Source of the DNA: Boswellia sacra | Lineage: Eukaryota > Streptophyta > Magnoliopsida > Sapindales > Burseraceae | Direction: 5' to 3' | Length of the DNA: 64,000 nt | NCBI GenBank assembly: GCA_013180625.2 | Contig: SNVD02013683.1 | Coordinates: forward strand, 434,001 to 498,000 | Shown here: in pieces, positions 1 to 12,464 of the stretch | How positions within the stretch are numbered: the first letter of the stretch is position 1 | How the letters are laid out: each line of letters starts with the position of its first letter | Translations under genes and position numbers: made by a program | Notes under the pieces: model-generated | Told to the model about the DNA's origin: nothing | Seen by the model: the letters and a program-made list of their open reading frames with translations, nothing else | The model's database searches: none

Positions 1-1530
1 AAAATACTTAAAAAAAACAATCCCATCAGTGGATCTTAGACCCCTATGACATATTGTGACAAAAATATAGTATAATACATCATTATCAGTGGGTCTCGAA
101 CCCTTCATAACATTGTAGTCAAAATAATATAATACATCACCAACATGTTATATACATATTGGACAATCAACATGCTCACAAAATGTAGATTAGATAATAT
201 ATACATATAAGCATGTGATGCAAAAATGATATATTTATCTATGGATTCCTTACGTGACCAACCTTACAAAAGCAATCAGTGAGCCGCACAAAAGCCTATA
301 ATGACCTAGTAGAAAAATTAGAAAAATATAGGAAAAGAGTGAGCTAAAGCTCAGTAAGTGGATATTAGTTCTAATGATAGGACATTTCTAAACATTTAAA
401 TTAATAATTTTTAGAATATGAACATATCTCCGAGAAACATTTTGATACTAAATCTTAGATCATATAAGCTTTATTATTATAAAGTGTATACAATTCTTAT
501 CATAAAATATCTTACTGATTACCAATTAATATAAATATGATTACAATGCATTATAAGTGACTCTCATTTATTATAATATTTGTCATACTAGGAAACCACA
601 CCAAACTAGTATCCACTGGATTCTCTAATCACACTTGATAGAATATCATCAACACCCAAGTAGGGTAATCACACTTGACAGAATGTCATCACCAGTCACA
701 TAGGAATAACTACTATCATATGCATGTATAGAGTGAATCTATATACTTGTGGGAAACAGATATTTTATAAGGTGGTTTGACACCAACAAAATAACAATTT
801 TCCACTTAACAAAATTACGATTTCATATTCTAAACTCATATGAATTATGATAGATTAAAAAAACAATTTGAAATGCTATTTAACTCAAATCCATACACAT
901 ATCACATAAACATGCTTAATAATGCGATTAAAAATACTCAATTCCAATAAAATATCATGACATGTAAAATGGCATTTTTATATAAACATTTATCCATTAA
1001 GATAAGAATTTATCCACTCATAGTATATTAGTGTTCATGTCTGGCTAACACTCGAATCCTCAAACTGGTCACTTACACGATCTCTACCTATAACAATATA
1101 TTCAAAATAAATATTAGACTCAAAGTAAACTAAAATCTAAAATAATAAATTCCAAAATTCATCAAATATCAAATAAATTATTTACACTGTTAAATAACCA
1201 GTAAATTTTCCCTATTTTATTTTCTTTTTCTCCTCCTTCTTTTCCTTACCTTTTCTTTTCTTTCTTTCCTTTCCTTTTTCTTCCTTTTGTTTTATTTTCC
1301 TTCCTTTCCTCTCTCGGTTTCTCTCTTATTCTCTCAATCTTGCTCCCGAGTTCAAGAAATGAGAAAGCAGCTAGGTTAAAGTGTTATAAACGGCTTTCAC
1401 TGCCTTTACCAAGCAACTCACAAGCTGCTTATTGAATTAATAAAAAATACAATAGGTTGCCACCTCCTGCTTCCAATTAAACTAACTTGCCACTTCCTGA
1501 ATTCTTTTACACTAGCTGGCCAACTCCTGC
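1..1530 (-). repeat. LTR-like interspersed repeat, copy A (cut by window edge)
   Basis: The reverse complement of this stretch matches 57860-59300 segment by segment. Shared landmarks are a GAGCTTTAGCTCAC block (about 337-350 here, 58984-58997 in the other copy), a following block around GTGCGG, a long purine-rich tract (pyrimidines on this strand at about 1220-1288) and a 40-bp minisatellite (about two units near 613-702). I see no coding capacity. The GAGCTTTAGCTCAC block resembles sequence found in LTRs of plant Ty3/gypsy elements, but no TG...CA ends or primer binding site could be fixed, so the class is an inference. The right limit is approximate and the left end lies outside the window. 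Confidence 0.65.
25..144. repeat. Tandem duplication, 2 x 60 bp, inside copy A
   Basis: ATCAGTGG starts at positions 25 and 85, and each is followed by a diverged version of the same 60-base stretch ending in TATAATACATCA. It is a local duplication within the repeat element. Confidence 0.6.
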
Positions 1531-1758
1531 TTTCAATTAAACCACCTACTTAATTAATTTAAAAAAATCACGTGCCTGACATTGCAGTTGTTCCTCTTGT
1601 TCCTAACGTTCCTAATTCACGTTAAGTCACTTGTTCTTAGAAGGTTTCCTTGGCATCTACTTAGAACAAAGAAGGGGAATAGTTTATTTTGGTTAATGTT
1701 GTGCTCATGAAGTCTCATATGGATTCTTTTGTTGGAATTGCTTTGCTCATAAGTTTGC

Positions 1759-2640
1759 CAAAGAGGGAGATTGTAAAGGCAATATTTATTGGCAAGCTAT
1801 GAACTTTAATATAAGTGTATATTTATTGTGTTAAGTAAATTTTCAAGAGTTCTTGTGCTAAGAGTATTTAGTCCTCTTTTGTGCCCATATGAGCCTTTGG
1901 TGTGGGAACACTTCAATTTGCTCATCAGCAAAATTTTAGTCAACCATTTGTGTCCTTATCTCATCATATGGATTTGTTTGCTGGTATATATCACTCTTTA
2001 TGGATGGTTTTTTTTTTGAGCTCTCCAGACCTAAAAGCTCAAAAATACTGAGAGAGTCTTCTTTGACCAGATAATTGTTCATCTTCTTCATTATTCATTG
2101 AAAAGCTTAAGGGTATTCAAGTTTATTCCACAAGAGAGGGATTCTTTGATGTTCAAAGCTCAAAAGGAGTTTAAGCTTTAGTTGAGAGGAGTCTTGGCAT
2201 CACTGTTAGGGGGAGCCTAAACCATTTCCAGCTGAGTGGGAGACTTAACTAAGCAAGATACAAGTCAATACAAAAAGATTTCATTAACTTCATAAAAAAT
2301 TAGAAATGGAGTTTCTATTTGTTTATGTTTGTAAGCTTGATTATAATCAAATTTGTGATTGATTTAATGGATTTGCTCCTGCCTTGGAAAGGGCCTCCGT
2401 GGATGTAGCCGAAGAGGGATCTTAGCTAAATCATGTAATTTGTGTGTCTTGCTTTATTTGAGTTTTTATAATTTTTGTTGTTCTTGATCCAGTGGCTTCT
2501 TGTTCTTAATCAACCTTAATCCTATCAAGCTAGTAATTTATAAAAATAAGACCTATACGAACCTTTAGATAAGTTGGATTAAAGGTAACTTCCTAACTTT
2601 TAATTTCAACCACTAAATTTCGTAAATCCAGGTGTCATAA
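1759..2640 (+). mobile_element. Degenerate Ty1/copia-type 3' LTR remnant
   Basis: A purine-rich, polypurine-tract-like stretch (1759-1770) is followed at once by TG at 1772, the layout expected at the start of a 3' LTR. Further on, at about 2389-2460, CCTCCGTGGATGTAGCCGAA and a TTGTGTGTCTT block resemble a motif common in LTRs of plant copia elements (SIRE/Angela-like). No integrase or reverse transcriptase reading frame survives upstream. The right end is uncertain because no clear TSD was found. This is recognition of family-typical motifs, not a database match. Confidence 0.5.
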
Positions 2641-2839
2641 ATTTGTGTTATTTTGGTTACAAATATAACTCACTAATATGAGGTAAAGTTTCATACGGAG
2701 GAACCATTTAAGATTTATTCCGAGGATGACCCTGCAGGGGAAAGTTTAAGATAAACAGTGGGAAGTGGCATTTCAGGCATTATGATATTAAAGAAAGAAT
2801 AATAAAATTATAATTCTATCCTTCACTCTGAAGCCTCAA

Positions 2840-5800
2840 ATGAGTTGTTGCCGTCTACTAGGCTTCACCTTAACCATCATCACTTCTCCTCTTCGATTCT
2901 CTTCCGCCATTTCCCAACTTCACTTGCTTCCTTCTTCCCACCATTTCACTTTCAGGTACACTTACTCCACACTTACACATGTTTCACATGGCAAAGCCTT
3001 TTACTTTTGGCTCTTGTATACAACAACCTCTGTTATCTTACTAGGTTTCTAACTTTCACGTGCAGGCCTTGGCGTTGTAGTGATACCTCTTGTTTAAACG
3101 CTACAAACGAGATGGAGGAGCATGATCTCTCCAGATTCACAGTAATGGGTGATCCGGAGTTGCTGGAGAAGAAAATTTCCGCAATTCGCATGGCTGGTCC
3201 TTCTAAACTCCAGGTAAAAACTTTTATGCATTTCATTTCCTTCTTCTTTCTTTTCATTGAACTTATTTTTCTAGCCCCATTTGATGTTTAGAATTTCAGT
3301 TTAAAGTGTGAACTTGATGTACTGTTAACTAAGTTGGGAAAGTGCTGGCCACCGCAGGCCCTTACAATAAAATCTCTGTTTTTGCATGTTGTTCTCTTTA
3401 TTCTTCCCTGAATCAAAACTATCTTTTATCTTATTTTTTAAGCAAACACATGTTTGATATGACTTTATAAGACTGGCATAATCGCCGGTTCCACAGAATC
3501 CATAGCTTGTGGATGGTAGTTAATAAAACAGAATTTAAGAAAATCGGAAATCTTGAACATGATGGAATAATGATGAACATGTGTTGTAAGAGGATCAAAA
3601 TAAAGTGGGATGAGGTTATATGATAAAGATTGTACTGAGGTGCTGATTTTACTGAAATTACTGGTATGGTAGTTGATAAGTTACACACGCAAACACCAGC
3701 TCATTACATGCCAGTTTTATGTAAACTTTGGTAACATTATCTTAAATATCAGGTAATTGCAGATTTTGATGCAACCTTGACAAGGTATTCGATCAATGGC
3801 AGTCGTGGGCAAAGTATGTGTCTGTAAGTTATATGTATTGTCTGATTATAATTTTTAACTTATTTGGGGTTTTCATTTTCCTCATGTAACATGTCCAGGT
3901 AGTCATGGCCTTTTGAAGCAAGGGAATTCAGAGTATGATGCCAAGAGACAGGCATTATATGAGTACTATCATCCGTTAGAATTCTCCCCATCTATTCCAA
4001 TTGAAGAGAAAACAAAGCTCATGGAAGAGTGGTATGCAACCAAATATGCAGCCATCATGAGACAAATATTTTAGCAGATTGCAACTCTAGTAGCATATAA
4101 GACTGTAAATTACATGAATACAAATTTCTTTGCGTGTCTTGTTTTTTAGGAATCTATGTTGTTTTAGTAGAGCCTAAAAGAAACTTTTCATCTTTCTTTC
4201 TCTATGTTTTACTTTTAACTTTAAATTCTAAAAATAGTAGTTTCTGTCATGTAGGTGGGGAAAAACCCATGGTCTTCTTATCGAGGGAGGACTGACATAT
4301 GATGCAATAAAGACGTCTGTTTCTGATGCCTTTATTGCTTTTAGGGAAGGTGTGGTTGAACTCTTTGAATTTCTGGAGGTAAATTTCTTCTTGTTCTAGC
4401 AAATCTTTTACTGTTTAGGATAGATGATAAGGGCACAATGTAGGCCAAGCAATCTGGTTCCAGTTCGATCTATCATATTTGGGCTTGGTTGTCAATGAAT
4501 TAGGTGTCATAGCTAAAATCATGCTCTCTTTTTTTTTTTTTTTTTTTGAATAAGACTGTGTCAGAATGGCAATGAAGAGGAGCCACAACAATAAATGCAC
4601 TGGTGTCAGGGTTTCTTCATTTTTATATCTTGAAAGTCTGTTTCCTTTCTCTTTTTTGAGTGCAACTCCTCGTGTTTTTTGGTTTGCTTGTTACCAACTT
4701 TTCCCATTCCTTTCCAAAGCTGCAACATCCTTTGGCATAATTTATAAAAGAAAGACCATCCATGAATTAAGCTTCTAAACAATGTATGACAAGTAGAAAC
4801 CTTGTTGTTAGGTATCACCTAGCCAGCACAATTTCATTCAGACTGGGTTAATGTTATTCGTGGCAAACTCCTCATCTTATTCACTGTTTGTGTGTGCAGG
4901 AAAGAGACATTCCTGTGCTCATATTTTCAGCAGGGCTTGCAGATATCATAGAGGAGGTTGGTCTAACAAAATTCACTTTGTGGCCATATTTTACAGCATA
5001 TAAGTTTTATTTTGTCTAATCTATATCCTTTATATGTGTGTTGGTGGCTTGGTGCCTGTCCTCTCATTAACAGGTCCTAAGGCAAAAACTTCACAAATCA
5101 TTCAAAAACATTAAGATTGTTTCAAATCGGATGGTATTCAATGAAGACGGTCACCTTGTATCCTTTAAAGGTATCTTTAAGAGAGATTTTGATGAGATGT
5201 TCCAGTGTGTTAAAAAATGAGTTCATGTTACATCAAAAAGTTCTATTACCAAAATTTCTATGATAGCTGGGTTTGACTACTTTTGATTCCATAGGATCTT
5301 ATGTGCCACTTTTATATTGTTACAAAAATGATGCAGGCTTTATAAACTTACATGTTAAATGCTGTTAATGACCTCTTCGAGGCCAAAATGTCTTGTTTGA
5401 CCAACATGTCGTTTGCAGTCTTCTGGTGTCCTTAGCAACAGGAACAGTATTTTATAAAGGAACGGATGTTTTATGCAGCTTATATTTCGTTTAGGATAAG
5501 TTCTTTTGGGGAATAATTAATAGTGAAGGCTTATTAGGTATTTTCCTAGTAGGTAATAGGATCTGTAGTTGTCCATCCATGCATACCATACTTATGCTAT
5601 GTTTGTTCTAATTTCTGCTGTTGACTAATTTCTATACAGGGAAGATAATTCATAGTCTAAACAAAAATGAGCATGCTCTTGACATGGCTGCTCCTCTTCA
5701 TGACCATTTGGGTGATACCAATGGGCCTACTGATGACTATTCCTCAGTGAAGAATAGGACCAATGTGCTGCTTCTGGGTGATCATGTTGGAGATTTGGGA

Positions 5801-7012
5801 ATGTCTGATGGTTTGACCTATGACACTCGAATATCTGTGGGGTTTCTGTAAGATTCAAAATTTTGCTTGCTCTCCATATACATATATGATGTCTCAAATA
5901 GAACTGTGTTGTAGAACTAGCAGATATCTTTGACTAGTAACATTTCTTTGTGAAAAAAAAAAAAAAAAAAGGACATTTTCTATCAGTTCAGTATGAAGTT
6001 TTCTTAGTAAAACCTTGTGTTCACTAACCTTTCAACTTCTGCATTTGAAGCCAATAGAATGTAAAACACAAGTAGATGCTATAATTTTGAGTTGTCTCCA
6101 TGGATGTCATTGCTCACTCATGAAAGCATGAATACATAAGAACTCACTTTTCCCTTTATTTACTGCATTAGAGGAGAGATCTATGTTTTATGCTTTGCCT
6201 ACTTTTTCATCTTTGTTGTGCAGATTCTGACTGCTGTTTACTTGCATGTCCTTCTCATTTCAATTCTAATTCTATTTTCTCCTATAAATTTAATTTCTGG
6301 AATTTGATGTTTGTTTGATTTATTTACTTATCTGTATGAACTTTTCTTTTCAGGAATGACAACATTGAAAATAATCTTGATAGCTATCGCAAAGCCTTTG
6401 ATGTTGTTTATTTGGTGAGTTAAATTGATTTTTTTTTTTTTTTGTAATATTACACATACAAAATTTCCAAGCAAGTTGATGTAATATGATATTATTATAG
6501 TTAAAATTAAAAGTAATCTAAACAAATTTAAAATAAATGATGTGGCAATCCAACAGTTGTCCTGCATTAGTTTGTATCAAAGGATATATATCTGTTGCAT
6601 TAATTTATTTTTCTTTTCCCCTCCATCTGATTTCTTATATTGGGCATTGCTCATATATGAACACTAAATAGGCCACCATTAACATCATGAGATTAATTAT
6701 TGTAGAATAAAAATTTTGATGAATAAAAAAACTAGGCTACTGCATTAACTTTAACATTATGGGATTGAACTTCTATAGAATTATAATGGGATAATATGGT
6801 CATCTAAAGTAGGCAAGATATTCTTTGAGCTCTTACAAATACAGAAAGGAACTACCGTGGATATGATCGAGTTGAGTCTCCTGGAATTAACTATGTTCTG
6901 ATTAAGATCTCAAGTATGATTTCTATCCATCTTTTTTTCCTCGCAGAATGATGCACCCATGTGGGGAGTACTCAAACTTGCTTCTCAGATTTGTTCAGCT
7001 AAAGCTAAGTAA
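2840..7012 (+). CDS. Cytosolic 5'-nucleotidase III-like protein (HAD family)
   Basis: Ten coding exons join in frame to 356 aa: 2840-2955, 3066-3213, 3753-3813, 3899-4031, 4255-4378, 4900-4956, 5074-5170, 5640-5847, 6354-6414 and 6947-7012. The product looks like the NT5C3/UMPH-1 family, which dephosphorylates pyrimidine nucleoside monophosphates or 7-methyl-GMP. HAD motif I is DFDATLT (D92 nucleophile, D94 acid/base), motif II is IFSAG (S204), the motif III lysine lies in HSLNKNEHAL (about K254), and motif IV is LLLGDHVGDLGMSDG (D293, D297). All introns are GT-AG. Known plant members begin close to the second possible start, M91 of this model at 3175 or M55 at 3112. The first exon adds a hydrophobic, Ser/His-rich extension that could be an organelle presequence or 5' UTR. 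Family assignment is strong; the start codon is uncertain. Confidence 0.9.
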
Positions 7013-7660
7013 GTTCCAAGCCATATCTTGGAACATCTCAGAACGTTGAGTTAGTCCTAATGCCAAAAGATGAAGGCTGAAGCAACTAAGCATAACTCGG
7101 ACGAAGATAGCCAACGGTGAGAAAAGGTAAAGTACTAGCTAGATATGTCTATAATACCCCAAGCACCTCTCATCAGAAATTCAGGGAATGAGGTTTCCGT
7201 TACTATATAACCCTTTGCCCACCGCAGGTTTGCACTATCTCTACAAATAGTTGGGTCAGCTTACGCCAATAGGCCCTTAACATCATGTACACAAATGACC
7301 AGACCAAATTATTGATTATTAGTTCATGCTTTCCGAAATTGTATGTTGCGTATGGATTTTGAGATATAAATGAGGCCGTTGAGCGAGTGTCTGCTGCTCT
7401 GTGGCTGAAACGTAAAATATTAAATAATAATGCAAATTTTCTCTTTTAAGAAGTGAACGTCATCCATTTACAATAATTTTTTTTTTTGGGGAAAAACAAA
7501 TCTGTATTTTCTATTATAAGCTTTTTATCAGGTATGTTCTAAGACCACATATTAAGATAATTTACTATAAAATGAATAAAAAGATTTTTATTTTATATCA
7601 TTTACTTAAAGTATGTATAGCCAGATAATTCGCATTATATCTACATTGCGTCATGATCAC

Positions 7661-7698
7661 CTCCTCCTCCTCCTCCTCCTCATCATCATCATCATCAT
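7661..7698. repeat. Compound trinucleotide microsatellite (CTC)n(ATC)n
   Basis: About seven CTC units run directly into about six CAT/ATC units. The tract lies downstream of the nucleotidase stop codon and is likely polymorphic. Confidence 0.9.
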
Positions 7699-8468
7699 TA
7701 TTTTAAGTTTACAGCTTTACCAAGTTTCCCTATCTTATTCTTATTTCATAAGTTTTTATCTTTATCGAGTTACCTTTTCTTTGTTTGCACTTGTTGCCGT
7801 CTCATCATGATGCCTTTATTGTTACTATTATTGTTGTTGTCAAATTGTTTTTCAAAAACATTTAAAAAAAAATTGTATTCTGAAATCGGTTTTGAAAATG
7901 TGGAATTTGAGAATTTTAGATCTTACTGAAGAAACGGAAAAGAAAGTCCTATATAAAAACTTCTGAAGTGGTAATGCTTGAGAGAATGGCAATTCTGGTT
8001 GTTTGTGAGAAAGAAACATTGTATCCAAAAAATCTACTCTATATCTCTCGTCTCCTCTAGAATTTGAAGAATGGAGGCTGCCACGCGTTCCCACGCAACC
8101 ACTTACCCCTAAAAGCTTTTGGCTTTTTAAGTATTTCTAGTAAATTCCAAAATCAGTTTTTGACGGCTATTTTGTCAAATAATCTTGGGATGGCAACACA
8201 TTCTTGTTATACCTAACATTGCATGCCCGTACTTTACTCAATGTTTCTATTTAGATTGTCATTTCCATCCACAAGCCAATTTGTAAAGATTCAAAATGTA
8301 CAAATTTTGCTTAGTTCCCTAGTTTTGCATCAACATCAACTACATTCCCCACAATTTAAGTTTTGAAAGTTGGTTAGAGTAAGATCATTCTCTCGCATTT
8401 TATGAACTTTTTTCACTCTAGATCTTGCTGCTATACAATAAGGGTATGATTTTTTTTTTTTTCAACTA

Positions 8469-8524
8469 TGTGCGCGCCCGCGCGCGCGTATATGTATACA
8501 TACACACACACACACACACACATA
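8469..8524. repeat. Alternating purine-pyrimidine tract (GC)n-(TA)n-(CA)n
   Basis: About 55 bp of almost uninterrupted alternation: GCGCGC blocks, then TATATGTATACATA, then (CA)10 or so. Only a CCC interruption at 8477-8479 breaks it. Such tracts favour Z-DNA. The frame through it on the minus strand is a low-complexity artefact. Confidence 0.9.
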
Positions 8525-8805
8525 TTCCCTTGCAAACTAAGGGCCAAGGAAAGAACTAGCAATTTGAACAAATTAAAGTCAATCCTATCAAAGATGAAAA
8601 ATGGATAACTAATAAGCAAAATTTTATTTCAAGAGAAAGGGATGCATTGTTTCCCTGTCATATAAAGAGAAATGAAACGTCCTTGCAGGAACCACTCAAA
8701 TGGATACCTCATATTTGATCAATTCACGAAACTATACATTGAAACATTGAGTCAGAAGAAAAATAATTACAAGTATCCAAATAGTATAACTCTATATAGC
8801 TGTAC

Positions 8806-11800
8806 CTATGCGCCTGCCAATGATATTGCCATTATCGGTGCATTAGTTGTCACTTCCTTAGCTGAGAATTCAGCCACAGGATGCAACATCTGGGTGTAAT
8901 GGAATTCAATTTGTAGCCGATGATGAAGAGGTATTGATGATGCTAGCAAGCCTTTCTTCATATCAGCCTGCAGTTCCCTTATAGGTACTGCAGCCAAGAA
9001 GCTCTTGATATATTCTTTGCATGACTCCTTCCCTCTGCACACAATCACTTCTTCCTTAGTGTCCCCTGACTCAACATGGCAAGCTACCTGAGTCTCTTTA
9101 GCTGAATTTCGCTTGGATGGGCTCCCTTTTGCTTTATCATTTGCTGATTTTTCATCTGAAGGCTTACTCGCCTTTGGCAGTTGCCGGATGGTTGTGTCTT
9201 TGTCAAATTTCAGGACAAAGGCTTGGTTACATCCTTCATAGAGCCTCTCCCCCAAAGTGTCAATGATATAGTATGCATCCTGCTCAACCTTCAGCACAAA
9301 AAAATGGTCATTCCAACTCACAATGTAGATCAAACGATCAACATTGCCAGGGCAATTGGATTGACAATGAACGATCTCCTTCCATATGCTATCAAATGAC
9401 ATTGCACCCTGAAGGAAGTCAAAATCTCCTCCTTCCAGGCCTTCCGGATGGAAAAACCCGATAAAGGACTTCTCTGGGATCACAGAAAGTGGACGAATTT
9501 TAGCTTGAAGGACTGTCTCAAGATCAAAGTGCTTGTCAGGAAACTGGCATATATAGTTCTCATGCTCACAGAGATTTCTCCACTCTAAAGATCCTTCTCT
9601 GATGAGATTATCAAATTCAGACTTGATTGGCATTTCATCTTGATTGGACTGCAACCAATTAGCAATTACAGCAACAAGAGCTGTACATGCACTTTCACCT
9701 GCAGCACGCTCACTTCTTTGATCAATTGATGCAAAGAAAACTTCAGCCTGTAGCTTCATGTGTCCATCACGGCTTATTATTTCCTTGTTTTCCCAGCTTC
9801 CAACAGCAAAATTGTCATCCCCAAATTCAGAGATTGATGATCGACTTGTTGTGGAACCTTCTGATTTATACCACTGCTGGAACGATTACCATAATTAGAG
9901 AGAAAAACAAATCTTTTTGTATTAAACAACATACACACCAAAAGGAAAAAAAAAAAAAAAAAAAAAGTTACAGACTACAGGGAAAACTGAAAAGAGGAGA
10001 GCAGCAAAAGGTTGAACATATACCCCAAAACTGGACTCATCAGAGGAGCTGAGCTGCCTGCGATCAAAATCAATATCATCACCACCCTCTTCTCTGTAAT
10101 CCTTCCTCAGAAGAGGCTCCCCTTTGGTTTTAGGAGATTTGAAGCTCAGTTTCCTCTTTTTCCAAGGTAAAATTCTGCGCTTCACACTTTGCTGCCACTG
10201 CTGTTCAAGGACTGATGTAGTTGAATTCTCAACACTTAAGCACACCACATCCAATTTACAGTTGCTGTAATAGATCCAACCTTCATCTTCAGGATTGATT
10301 ATTGCACTGGCGTAACATGATCCTCCAGCCCAGTTTGCACAGGCTAATGTTTCATAATTGACCAACTGTCTAACATTATATTTCTCCTTGCTCTCATCTG
10401 ATTCCCCACCGGCATCATCGTCAAGTGAATCTGTGTCACCAACATCCTCACTTCTGACAGAGCACCTACCATCACTGGACTCCTCTCCATGGCATGCCTT
10501 TTTCACTCTTCGCCTTGATACATAATCTTTAAAGGTTTTCACTTTTCGCAAGCCTGCTTTTACAGCAGAAAGCTCATCTTTCTGTATGGTGGGAACTTCC
10601 ACAGAACGAGGTGATGATGTAAGAGACACTACTGTTCTCTGCCCAGCCTGTGAGGATTCTTGAGCAATTCTTGACTCCATCAACCTAATAGATAGCTGCA
10701 ACACAGTTGAAGTCAAGATCAGAGGGGCACAACTTGCATGACCACTAAAACATTAAAAAATCATTCTAAAAAAGTTACAAATAGGATATTGAAAGTCACT
10801 CACACAAATAGAGGGACCACTCTGAATGGTGTCACTAGTAACTGTGAGAGGAATCTTAGTCTCAAGCTCTCTCTCCTTCGCTGAATCAATGAACTCTGCA
10901 AGATTCAGCGATGCAGTTCCAACAACAGAGACCTTGTTCCTTGGCCCTTGGTTCAAGCCCTAAATTATCCCACAAAGAATTGAGAGAATGAACTTGTCAT
11001 ATTTTGCAAGGTTCAGTGATGAAGCAGAACAAAAGATGAACTGGGTCGTAGTATAAACCATCAGACATATCACCTAAAGTAGCAATTCAAATTACACTTT
11101 TTAAATTCAATAAATTAGAATATTGAAGAAATCTGGGTAAAGAGTTTTGTATTAAAGGAATCTTAAACAAGATATGTTAATAAAATAAAGAAGAGGCCTA
11201 AGATGCTTGAAGCTACGGCTCAAATAACAAAACCAAATAAATTGACAAGATTCTAAAAGAATGAATAGCCATTAATTTGCAACCATAGATGATCGACAAC
11301 TGTTTGGTATAGAAGTAAACATCTAAGAACCAGAATCAGTGACCAAAGATGCTCAAAAAGCATATTGAATCCCAACGATTAATGAAGCTGCACAGGTCAA
11401 TTTTGATCAAAGTAGAGAACTATGAAAAGATTCTATTTCATACAAATAACAGTTTTCCTAATCCTAACAAATACTTTTATTTCGTCAATCATCGCAACCC
11501 TCCTAGGAATATTTTCCACTGATCCAAACAGAATCTGAAAAAGTAAGACAAAATTCTTAAAAATTATGAACTAATCAAATAAATACTACCAAAATTACCA
11601 TTTGAACAGTAAAGTTCATTAATAACAATCTAACCAAATATCCATGCTCCAAACAGAAGTCAAACCACTCAACATCGCGAATCAAACTCAATAAATACAA
11701 TCAAAATTATACCAAAATCAATTAAAGTCGAAGAATCAAAGTAAATTAAACAATACTCACATTGAAAACCGTAAACTCAACTTCCCATGGAAGAAAGAAG

Positions 11801-12120
11801 CCATCAGTATAACCAGAAAAGTTGCACAGACTCTTAAACTCTTCATTCCATTCAACAACCCCATCACCACAAATCCCACCTTCCTCTGTGAAATTCCTCT
11901 TCACGGCCTTTCTCAGTGGAGTAAAAGCAATCATCTTTTGACCCTTCCATTTTATCTCAACAACCAATCTTTTCTTCTTCACAACATCCAATTCCTTCTC
12001 CTTCTCTTCACCAACTTGTATCAAATCGAAGCCTTCAAGTTTACAAACAAGAATAACTACTTCATATTTTCTCGATACAAGGGGTGGCCATGGAGGCCAC
12101 CTCATCATTTTCACCACCAT
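8806..12120 (-). CDS. NT-C2 (EEIG1/EHBP1 N-terminal) domain protein
   Basis: Four exons give 751 aa: 11761-12120, 10804-10959, 10024-10695 and 8806-9873, all at phase 0. The start at 12120 is chosen because MVVKMMRWPPWPPL is the usual N-terminus of plant NT-C2 proteins; an in-frame ATG at 12135 only adds five residues. Residues 1 to about 172 form the NT-C2 beta-sandwich (KYEVVILVCKLEGFD, then VEWNEEF and SVVGTASLNLAEF), which in other proteins binds membranes or actin-linked partners. Residues 173-396 are acidic, basic and probably disordered. Residues 397 to about 640 form a conserved folded region with GESACTALVAVIANWL and WNDHFFVLKVEQDAYYIIDT, followed by a Lys/Ser-rich linker and a hydrophobic tail. 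The function is not established. The gene converges on the nucleotidase gene. Confidence 0.88.
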
Positions 12121-12457
12121 TGAGTAGTAAAACAAGTTTTGTTAATATCAAGACTAAAAAGATACAAAAAAACCACAGAAACGATAACAATTCAGAGAAA
12201 AAAAAAAAAAACGCAACTTTATATAAAAAAATGAAGACTTTAGAGACACGGGTATCGGAGAATTGATAAAATGATACCAAAAACAAGTCCTTATATGAAA
12301 CCAACCAAAAAAAAAAAAAAAAAAAAAAACTACTTGCAGTAACAAAAAGATCAAATATCCGATAGGGTATGCTTGGTTTCAAGTGTATAAACTATAAACA
12401 AATATTGAAAGGATAAAGCTCATACAGATGAGGAGGAGAACAAGTTGACTTGATGTC

Positions 12458-12464
12458 TTTTATA
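12458..12464 (-). promoter_or_regulatory. Possible TATA box of the NT-C2 gene
   Basis: The minus strand reads TATAAAA here, within CACTTTATAAAAG, about 340 bp upstream of the start codon. That would leave a leader of roughly 300 nt. It was found by eye in AT-rich DNA, so chance occurrence is possible. Confidence 0.3.

Larger units (their letters stand above)
7013..8805. other. Intergenic region between convergent genes
   Basis: This stretch holds the 3' flanks of the nucleotidase gene (+) and the NT-C2 gene (-). Apart from two simple repeats, listed separately, it is AT-rich with no supportable reading frame. Confidence 0.6.

Noticed and set aside
8431..8619. Minus-strand frame with CVCVCVYVYIYARA
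   Set aside because: Translation of the alternating dinucleotide tract.
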